Shown here piece by piece: positions 45,319-51,884 of a stretch of DNA of 51,884 nt; the stretch's first letter is position 1, and every line of letters starts with the position of its first letter. The notes under the pieces are model-generated. The model was not told the DNA's origin. It saw nothing but the letters and a program-made list of their open reading frames with translations, and made no database searches. A program made the translations under genes and the position numbers. Source of the DNA: Ignavibacterium sp. (GTDB lineage: Bacteria; Bacteroidota; Ignavibacteria; Ignavibacteriales; Ignavibacteriaceae); the NCBI GenBank assembly GCA_025056745.1, contig JANWVQ010000060.1, positions 1 to 51,884 of the forward strand, given 5' to 3'.

Positions 45319-47415
45319 TTACATCTCTTTTTCTGCGATTAGAGTAACGCCTTTAACAAATTGACCTTGTTCAAGATGCTCTTGGGTAATATAAACAATA
45401 CCATCTTCATCGTGAGGCTCACCATAAACAGTATGGCAAGATTTAAGGCCACCTAAATATTTTCTATGATCTGAAATATAGACAAGATCACCAACTTCAG
45501 CAGCCATTTTTTTCATATCATTCTTTGAAAAATTGATTGTGTTATCATTTCCTTCTTTTAATTTCCATATTACTTTAACTTTCTCACCTTCTCGATCATT
45601 TATCTTAGAACCTTTGAAGAATTCTTTAGCTTTGTTTATTGACCAAACGGTAAGTCCTAAAGTTTTTTCTTCTTCATTATAATCTATATAATAATGTGAA
45701 GCTAATACTACAAAGAAAACCATAACAAAAGTTAATACTATTAGAATAATCATTGGTAATAAGTTGAAAACAACCAAAGCAAATATTATAACCGAAACCA
45801 TTATCATCGAAGTCATAATTATTTTTCGATTAGGATTTCTTTTTATCAAATCCACAATCTTTATTTGCTGTTTTGTTGTGAGAGTTGTTAATACAGCAAA
45901 AAAGATACAAACAAATAGATTATACAAAGCACCGATATAAGTATATGGATGTTTGGGATCAAATGCAGTTCCGTGATCAAAGAACTCAATTAAAGGTCTT
46001 GGATAATACATACCTAATACCATCAACGCAACTCCACCAACTAAAGTTCCTATCACAGCCGAGTTATTAAATTTTTTCCAAAAAACTCCTAAGAAAATTG
46101 CAACTACTAGTGGAGGTGTTAAAGTTGAGTGAAAATAACCGTGAGCCTCATAAACCGTTGGAAATTTGCTGAAAGGGATGACAGAAAGAACTCCCAAAAA
46201 TGTAAATACAGCCGTTGCGATTCTTGCTGATGAAAGCTCTTGTTTATCTTCCTCTTCCCAAGTTTGAATTTTTTTTGTTAACCATTTTTTGATAGGCCTG
46301 TGAATATCATTTATATAAACAGCGGCAGTTGCATTTAAGAGAGTGTCAACTGTTGACATCAATGCTGCGGTTAAAGCAGCCATAATGAAACCAAACACGC
46401 CTGGATGCGAGATAATATTCGCTACAACTACGAAAATTGCGTCAGGATTTGTGTTTGGTGGAACAAGTTGAGGATTTGCAACAGAAATAGCTTTACCAAT
46501 CCATCCTGCATTTCCTACGACGATTGCTGAAATTGGGAGCATAAAAAGAATATTAAAAGCAGCAGCTTTTCGACCTTCATCTACACTTTTACAAGCCATA
46601 AATCTCATCACTAAGCCCATATTCATAAATAAAAAGCCAACAGAGCCAGCCACTCCATCTTGCCAAAATATTCCAACAAAATTAAAACCTGGTGGATCGT
46701 TAAAATGGGCAAATGGAAGTTTCCATTCGGTTGGTAAGAGATTCCAAAAAACACCAAATCCACCTATATAATCTACACCAAGAACAAATATTAGAATACC
46801 TGTGAAAATCAATACAAAGCCTTGCACGAGATCTGTAAATATGACAGCTGTTTGACCACCATAAGTAATATAAATTCCAATAACTAATGCAATTACAATT
46901 ACTAATCTCATCAAGTCAATTTCAATCGTGTAACCAAATAAATTAAATTCAGGTGGTAGTAATGGTAATAAAGCTTTACCCATTGTTAAAAAACCAATTC
47001 CAACATATCCAACCATATAAAGTAGAAGTAAGAATGTTGCAAAGAATCGTGTTAATGGAGAAAATCGTCTTTCAAAATATTCAGGGATAGATCTGATTTT
47101 AGTATAAACTATAATAGGTAGCCAGCCAAAAATGAAGAAAGGTACAAAGAACCAATCATTCATATAAGTCATTGTAGAAGAAAAACCAGCCTCAAAACCT
47201 TTTGCTGAATATTTAATAAAACTATGACTACCAACCCCTGTTGCAACAATACTCATTGCTATTAGCCACCAAGAAAATCTTCTTCCTCCAAAGAAAAAGT
47301 CAGTAGTTGTTCGATTATATTTGCTGAAATAAGCTCCAAAAGCCAGAATAACAATGAAATAGACTAACATTACTATCCAATCGCTGGCAGTTCCAAGACT
47401 ATGATGAGTTTCCAT
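45319..47415 (-). CDS. Sodium:solute symporter family protein with extra cytosolic domain
   Basis: A 698-residue inner-membrane symporter of the SSS family. About 14-15 helices fill residues 10-570. Markers are GRRFSWWLIAMSIVATGVGSHSF in the first helices (unwound TM1 region), ITYGGQTAVIFTDLVQGFVL (the SSS signature region) and LMSTVDTLLNATAAVY in the helix 8 region, where the Na+ site Ser/Thr lie. Residues about 609-698 form a hydrophilic domain (VGDLVYISD, YLGGLKSCHTVYG, VYITQEHLEQGQF). The solute is unknown. Two tiny membrane proteins precede it with 19-base gaps. Confidence 0.9.
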   Translation of the reverse strand: METHHSLGTASDWIVMLVYFIVILAFGAYFSKYNRTTTDFFFGGRRFSWWLIAMSIVATGVGSHSFIKYSAKGFEAGFSSTMTYMNDWFFVPFFIFGWLPIIVYTKIRSIPEYFERRFSPLTRFFATFLLLLYMVGYVGIGFLTMGKALLPLLPPEFNLFGYTIEIDLMRLVIVIALVIGIYITYGGQTAVIFTDLVQGFVLIFTGILIFVLGVDYIGGFGVFWNLLPTEWKLPFAHFNDPPGFNFVGIFWQDGVAGSVGFLFMNMGLVMRFMACKSVDEGRKAAAFNILFMLPISAIVVGNAGWIGKAISVANPQLVPPNTNPDAIFVVVANIISHPGVFGFIMAALTAALMSTVDTLLNATAAVYINDIHRPIKKWLTKKIQTWEEEDKQELSSARIATAVFTFLGVLSVIPFSKFPTVYEAHGYFHSTLTPPLVVAIFLGVFWKKFNNSAVIGTLVGGVALMVLGMYYPRPLIEFFDHGTAFDPKHPYTYIGALYNLFVCIFFAVLTTLTTKQQIKIVDLIKRNPNRKIIMTSMIMVSVIIFALVVFNLLPMIILIVLTFVMVFFVVLASHYYIDYNEEEKTLGLTVWSINKAKEFFKGSKINDREGEKVKVIWKLKEGNDNTINFSKNDMKKMAAEVGDLVYISDHRKYLGGLKSCHTVYGEPHDEDGIVYITQEHLEQGQFVKGVTLIAEKEM

Positions 47416-47434
47416 AATTTGAAAATCCGTTTTG

Positions 47435-47647
47435 TTATAGATAAAAAGCTGATAAAATTAATAGTGCGTGAATTAACATAAAGTAGAAAAACCCAATGAT
47501 CGTTATTCTCCACCAGTATCTATGTCTTTTGTTTTGAGGGTTATAGGCACCGGCTTTTTTTACTATAATTAACCCTGAGATAAAGAATATACCTCCTACA
47601 CCGTAGAGATAAATAAATGGAATCCAAGAATTATATATTAAATTCAT
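47435..47647 (-). CDS. Small two-helix membrane protein, copy B
   Basis: 70 residues with two transmembrane helices (about 8-27 and 47-68) separated by a basic loop (NPQNKRHRYWW). It is clearly homologous to the neighbouring 72-residue protein; both share SW(I/L)PFIYLYG(V/I)GGIFF and a closing helix LIHALLILSAFYL. I do not recognise a named family. It is 19 bases upstream of the symporter gene and is likely an accessory subunit, as small membrane proteins accompany some other symporters. Confidence 0.75.
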   Translation of the reverse strand: MNLIYNSWIPFIYLYGVGGIFFISGLIIVKKAGAYNPQNKRHRYWWRITIIGFFYFMLIHALLILSAFYL

Positions 47648-47666
47648 AATTAACTACTTTCTAATT

Positions 47667-47885
47667 TTATAAATAAAGCGCCGAAATAATTAAAAAAGCG
47701 TGGAGAAACATAAAAAAGAAATAACCACCATACAAAACTTTTACCCAGAACTTGTGGTTTCTTTTTTTAATATTCAATGCACCACTTTTATGAATTATAT
47801 ACATTCCAGAGAAAAAGAATATGCCACCAATCCCGTAGAGATAAATGAAAGGCAACCAAGATTGAAAGAATAATTGTAATTCCAT
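47667..47885 (-). CDS. Small two-helix membrane protein, copy A
   Basis: 72 residues, a paralogue of the next gene in the operon. It shares SWLPFIYLYGIGGIFFFSG in helix 1, a basic loop (KKRNHKFW) and FLHAFLIISALYL in helix 2. The N-terminus begins MELQLFFQ. It is the first gene of the five-gene run, with 19 bases to copy B. Two related but distinct small proteins suggest a heteromeric partner for the symporter. Confidence 0.75.
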   Translation of the reverse strand: MELQLFFQSWLPFIYLYGIGGIFFFSGMYIIHKSGALNIKKRNHKFWVKVLYGGYFFFMFLHAFLIISALYL

Positions 47886-48050
47886 AAATAATTCTTTTTA
47901 TTTTTATTTGAAAGATATAGAACAGCAATTTTTTCAGCAATTAATTAAATACTATCTATGATCAAATAATGAAGTTTTATTGAATTAATTAGAAGTAATT
48001 TAGAAATTTTGATTTTATTAGTTAAAAATTTTGATAAAGATAAAATAAAA

Positions 48051-48090
48051 AATGCCACAAAGGGATTTAGTCTTTTTTCTTTGTGGCATT
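48051..48090 (-). terminator. Terminator built from a CACAAAG inverted repeat
   Basis: AATGCCACAAAG (48051-48062) and CTTTGTGGCATT (48079-48090) form a perfect 12-base stem with a 16-base loop. On the minus strand a T-rich run (TTTTTATTTTA) follows directly, 34 bases after the stop of the fibronectin-type gene. The stem core matches the arms of the repeat at 391-486. Confidence 0.75.
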
Positions 48091-48123
48091 GACCTCCTAA
48101 AATTATAATGACTTAGTAAATTT

Positions 48124-50079
48124 TTATGGAATTATTTCATCTGAATCATAAGAATTTCCATCGTTATCATATATTCTTATAAAATAATAATATCTATCCT
48201 TCTCTCCTTGAGGATCTTCGAATTGATTTTCAGTTATGAAATTACTAATTGGAGCACTCAAATCTTCGTTTTTATCTCTTTTATAAACAACAAATCCTGA
48301 TGCTAAATCAATTTTATTCCATCTTAACGAACTAACTTTTCTCTCCGGATCAAAGAAACCTGACAGACTAACATTTTTATTCAGAGGAACTTGATAGAAT
48401 ATTGAACATTCTAACGTATCTGAATTTTCAGATATGTTTCCCGAAGAGTCTATCGCTACAATATAAAATTTATAATCTCCTGAAGATGCCAAGTCAAATT
48501 CATAAGATGTAGTTTTGATAAACTCTCTATTTGCTTTATTAAAGACACTATCACTGTTTATCTCAGCATAAAATACATCATAACCAGCAAGATTGGGCTC
48601 ATAATTTCTTAACCATTCAAGTTTTACCTTTAAATCTTGATTGGAAACTTTCAATAAAATTGGTTTATCTGGTGGAGTTACATCAATCATTCTAACATTA
48701 ACGGTTTTTGAATAAGGACTTTCATTATAGTTCGTATCTACAGCTTTAATACGATAAGTGATTATATTGTTAATCTCTTTATTCAACGAGTCGATATAAG
48801 TATTATTTGGAGTAGGGTCAGGATTTAACAACAAAAAGTCGTCTTCTTTTCCAGACATAGAGCGCCAGACAAAATATCCAAGTAAATCCGATTCAGTGTT
48901 ATTTTTCCATTTAAGAACAACTCTACCAACCTCACCAACAGCTTCTAAATCCTTTGGTTGTGCTGGTGGTTTACTATCAGTTATTACTACAGCAGTAGGA
49001 AATGTTCTTGTTGAATTTCCTGAAAGATCAACTGTCTCGATTGAATAGAAGTATGCTGGTTCATATTTGTCAAGGACATCCACATATTTTTCAACATTTA
49101 TTTTAAGAGGTGATTTATTAATTTTTATAAATTCACCATCAAACTGTTTTCCTCGATAGATATTGATTTCTTTTAAATCTTTTTCTTTTTGGACTTTCCA
49201 GGATAATATTACTGAATCAGATTTTACAGAAACTTTAACATCAAAAGCTTCTGCGGGTGGAGTTTTATCTTTTGTTGTGGCTGCGATTTCTTCTGAAGGT
49301 AGGCTTTCTCTTCCTAAGTAGTCAAAACCTGTTAATTCATAATAATATGTTTTTCCTGAAACTAAATTAGTATCTATAAAAAATTGTTCAGCTCTTTTAG
49401 ATTTACCAGCTTCATCTTTGAATTCAAAAACCATTATGGGATGTTTGTTGATTTTAACTTTTTTACCCTGTTTAGAATCTGATCTGTAAAGATTATAAGC
49501 AAAGAATTTTTTCTTATCGTGAGTCCAAAGAAACTTTACAGAATTTTCATCTTCTCTTGTAATCAAACCAGTTGGTGGTTGGGGTTGTTTATACTGTTCT
49601 ATTTTAACTTGATTAGAAATTGAACCTTCTTTTTCCTGACCATTTTCAACTCGAACAATTTTGTACTCATAAGTTTTGCCAGATTCAATTTCTTTATCAA
49701 CGTATTGCATTCCATAAAACTCAGCAAATTTAGGGTCTAATATTCCAGTTGTAATTATTGCTATTCTCCAAGTGCCTTCATCTTCAGGATCTTTAGGTTT
49801 GTTGTATGTGAGAGCATTATAAAAAAGTAATGTCGTATCTCTTGTGGAGTTTGAAATGTCATTTGATCTTTTAATTGGAGTTTGGTTAAGTTTAATCCAT
49901 TCATTTGCACCAACTTCTCTTTTATAAATATTTACTCCCTCAACGTTGAATTGATGATTTGAGAACCATTTAATTGTGACAAAATTATCTTTGTCAATAC
50001 CAGCCACTACACTTAGTGGCTGGCTGAAAATATTTTCTAAACCTAAGATTATTATAGTTGTTATTAAAAGGTTTTTCAT
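48124..50079 (-). CDS. Secreted multi-domain fibronectin type III protein
   Basis: About 651 residues. A GTG at 50088 is open, but GGAG lies 8 bases before ATG at 50079, which begins a good signal peptide (KNLLITTIIILGLENIFSQ). The body has about six fibronectin type III modules; typical blocks are GKTYEYKIVRVENG, GKTYYYELTGFDYLGRES, PAYFYSIETVDLSGNST, ITYRIKAVDTNYNES and YKFYIVAIDSSGNIS. There is no T9SS sorting motif or other anchor. It follows the large beta-rich gene after 16 bases and may be its structural partner. Confidence 0.82.
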   Translation of the reverse strand: MKNLLITTIIILGLENIFSQPLSVVAGIDKDNFVTIKWFSNHQFNVEGVNIYKREVGANEWIKLNQTPIKRSNDISNSTRDTTLLFYNALTYNKPKDPEDEGTWRIAIITTGILDPKFAEFYGMQYVDKEIESGKTYEYKIVRVENGQEKEGSISNQVKIEQYKQPQPPTGLITREDENSVKFLWTHDKKKFFAYNLYRSDSKQGKKVKINKHPIMVFEFKDEAGKSKRAEQFFIDTNLVSGKTYYYELTGFDYLGRESLPSEEIAATTKDKTPPAEAFDVKVSVKSDSVILSWKVQKEKDLKEINIYRGKQFDGEFIKINKSPLKINVEKYVDVLDKYEPAYFYSIETVDLSGNSTRTFPTAVVITDSKPPAQPKDLEAVGEVGRVVLKWKNNTESDLLGYFVWRSMSGKEDDFLLLNPDPTPNNTYIDSLNKEINNIITYRIKAVDTNYNESPYSKTVNVRMIDVTPPDKPILLKVSNQDLKVKLEWLRNYEPNLAGYDVFYAEINSDSVFNKANREFIKTTSYEFDLASSGDYKFYIVAIDSSGNISENSDTLECSIFYQVPLNKNVSLSGFFDPERKVSSLRWNKIDLASGFVVYKRDKNEDLSAPISNFITENQFEDPQGEKDRYYYFIRIYDNDGNSYDSDEIIP

Positions 50080-50095
50080 AATAATCACTCCGATA

Positions 50096-51884
50096 TTAGT
50101 TCATACAACTATTACTTAAATCAAATTCACCGTTTTTGTAACGCATTTTAAAGGTTGCAGAGGCACATATATCACAACTAATTACTGGACAAGGATCAAA
50201 GCAAATTTCAGCATACACTGAACCTGCCATACACATTGGATCTGGGAAAGTTGCATTTAAATTTGCATTAACTTGCCCTTCAAGTAAAGTAACATTTCCA
50301 GACCAAACAGAAAGATTAACAAATACACCAATGTTTGCTTGCGCTGAAAGACTTGCGTTTGCTTGAACATTGAAGTTTTCATAAGTCATTTTTCCTACAA
50401 AATCAACATTACCCCAAGCTCTTCCCCAACAACCAAAAACTTCACCCCATCTTTGTTCGCCAGTATCAAATCCATACATAATGCCCAATGTAGTAAATTG
50501 TGGATAAATTTCAAGATAGTTTTTATAAGTCAAAAGGTCTCTACACATAACTTTCATAGTATTAGGCTTTTCTTTTGAACCAAATTTAACGTGCCAGGTT
50601 TTATCATCAATGTAAACATTAAGTTTAGCATCTCCACATAAAGCATTCCATAAATTAGCAGAGACGTTAACATCTGTTTTGAAAAATATTGGTTCTGTGC
50701 TAACGGTTATTGTTGCATCTCCTTTTATTTTGCCATCTTTCTTTTTATAGCCACTTGAAAATACATTTAATTCACCGTGAAGCACTACTGTTAAGCCTTC
50801 ATCAGCCATTATCTCCAAGTCTGTGTAACCCCAGAATTTTTTCCCTCCATCTGAAGCTGATGAGATTGGAAGCTTAGCATAAACACCAAATTTATTATTT
50901 TTATCAGGGACATAATCAGAGGAAGTAATTCCTTTCCCCGAATGTTTCATTTTTGAATAAACTCTTCCGGTGAAACCATTAATAGCAATGTCCATAAATG
51001 TAGTTGGAATTCCAGGATTGAAATCAACACCAGCTTCAACAAACCAATAAGCAAAACCATTCCCATTATCTGTTTTGCCAATCATAATTTTACTTTCTGC
51101 TTCAAAATAAGATGGCTTATTCATTTTAATTTTTAACTGAGCTAAAAATCCTTTACCATAAACAGGATCATTGTTAAACCATTTTACTTCAGCTTTAAAG
51201 TTGGAGGTGTTGTTTTTGAATTTTAGAGGTATTTCGTTAACTCTTGCTTTCTTTAATAGATTATTTTCAAATATAGCGTCCTTACCACCTTCTTCAATTG
51301 GTATATCAACCTCTGCATTAAATGGAGTTCCGCCATCATTAGATAAATCATCTGTCATTACAATATTTCCGCTGATACCAACAATGTATCTATCCAGTTT
51401 TTGTATCTTAAACTTATCAATAGTGATGGAGAATCCATTAAAAGTACCATCTCTCGCATTTTCTAATACTTTCACACCAGAATTATCTGCACCAAATATT
51501 ATAACATTGCCGGTGCTGTCAATTTTAATATTGGTGATGTTTATCTCACTTGTAGCTATACCTATATTTGGCTGATTTTCATAATCAAAAATTCCATTTA
51601 AACTAAAAATATTATCATTAGCACTGTAAGCAATTCCTTGAACTTTAACGTTTAGTCTAGTTCCATCTTCAGAATCAGTAAATAAGTTAATCCATTGGTC
51701 GTCAATTTCAGAGACATCCACCACGCCATTTGAAATTCCGTTTAATGTAATTTCCAAATCAAATTTTGCATTTTGATTTATAAATGGAATTTCAATATCA
51801 CCAGATAAATTGCTCAGGTTGGAAATCTTATTATTTACAACTATCAAAGAAAATTCACTTACTTTGAATTTATATCCTCTAAAT
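50096..51884 (-). CDS. Large beta-rich protein, 5' end outside the window
   Basis: The reading frame is open to the window edge, with at least 595 residues visible, so the true start lies beyond 51884. The visible part is a long series of short beta strands (INGFTGRVYSKM, GLTVVLHGELNVFSSG, KGDATITVSTEPIFFKTDVNV, VQANASLSAQANIGVFVNLS). It has no helices or membrane segments. The C-terminus is cysteine-rich (CFDPCPVISCDICAS and the closing NSCMN), probably disulfide-bonded and therefore extracytoplasmic. I do not recognise the family. There is no T9SS sorting motif at this end. It lies upstream of the fibronectin-type gene in one transcript. Confidence 0.7.
   Translation of the reverse strand, partial: FRGYKFKVSEFSLIVVNNKISNLSNLSGDIEIPFINQNAKFDLEITLNGISNGVVDVSEIDDQWINLFTDSEDGTRLNVKVQGIAYSANDNIFSLNGIFDYENQPNIGIATSEINITNIKIDSTGNVIIFGADNSGVKVLENARDGTFNGFSITIDKFKIQKLDRYIVGISGNIVMTDDLSNDGGTPFNAEVDIPIEEGGKDAIFENNLLKKARVNEIPLKFKNNTSNFKAEVKWFNNDPVYGKGFLAQLKIKMNKPSYFEAESKIMIGKTDNGNGFAYWFVEAGVDFNPGIPTTFMDIAINGFTGRVYSKMKHSGKGITSSDYVPDKNNKFGVYAKLPISSASDGGKKFWGYTDLEIMADEGLTVVLHGELNVFSSGYKKKDGKIKGDATITVSTEPIFFKTDVNVSANLWNALCGDAKLNVYIDDKTWHVKFGSKEKPNTMKVMCRDLLTYKNYLEIYPQFTTLGIMYGFDTGEQRWGEVFGCWGRAWGNVDFVGKMTYENFNVQANASLSAQANIGVFVNLSVWSGNVTLLEGQVNANLNATFPDPMCMAGSVYAEICFDPCPVISCDICASATFKMRYKNGEFDLSNSCMN

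Noticed and set aside
51171-51575. 134-codon plus-strand frame opposite the large beta-rich gene
   Set aside because: Longest of the antisense frames, but hydrophobic composition mirrors the opposite gene's strand pattern, and the minus frame continues cleanly across it.
1-51884. CRISPR array, insertion sequence, prophage or defence island
   Set aside because: No regular repeat-spacer pattern, transposase, integrase, Cas or restriction gene was seen in any frame read.

Overview
The window is AT-rich (about 30% G+C by eye) and almost fully coding. It looks like chromosome from a member of the Bacteroidota/Ignavibacteriota (FCB) group. The main reason is a type IX secretion (T9SS) locus, PorU sortase followed by PorV, plus four proteins ending in a T9SS type A sorting domain (a YPNP motif followed by a roughly 80-residue beta-rich tail). 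DUF5683, DUF5777 and DUF6600-like proteins and TAnnTTTG-type -7 promoter elements also fit. Ignavibacteria is my best guess for the class, as inference only. I see no insertion sequence, prophage, integrase, rRNA or CRISPR array.

Layout. A tRNA-Tyr (minus strand) and a 600-bp gene-free stretch with an inverted-repeat element open the window. A long plus-strand array (690-15910) follows: porU, porV, a secreted M6-like protein that has lost its zinc motif, a peptidase/propeller/barrel fusion, a DUF5683 protein, der, upp and a TPR protein. It meets an orphan PAS-GAF histidine kinase tail to tail. After a 460-bp gap come a PcrA/UvrD helicase and a phosphofructokinase whose two specificity residues are of the pyrophosphate type. 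A minus-strand trio (lipoprotein cytochrome, YceI, DUF5777) precedes a UDP-glucose dehydrogenase/UDP-xylose synthase pair, then a HAD hydrolase and a CoA-type Nudix hydrolase.

The region 28187-36833 holds a small membrane-anchored protein, a TonB-dependent receptor, two T9SS cargo proteins with Asp-box propellers lying tail to tail, a SixA-like phosphatase and a malic enzyme fused to a phosphotransacetylase-like domain. The region 37013-43838 holds a queuosine-precursor transporter, a Cys-rich protein of unknown family, a DUF6600 protein with a highly charged low-complexity tail, an alpha/beta hydrolase, tRNA-Thr with its terminator, a CNNM/CorC-like protein, DUF971 and a TrmH-type RNA methyltransferase.

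The most suggestive candidate system is the tight five-gene minus-strand operon at 43887-47885. It has two paralogous 70-residue two-helix membrane proteins, a sodium:solute symporter with an extra cytosolic domain, an outer-membrane barrel and an exported VanX/DdpX-type D-Ala-D-Ala dipeptidase. I infer a peptidoglycan-dipeptide or D-alanine salvage route that uses a symporter instead of the ABC permease of the known ddp system. The window ends in a fibronectin type III protein and a large, beta-rich, Cys-containing protein whose 5' end lies outside the window.
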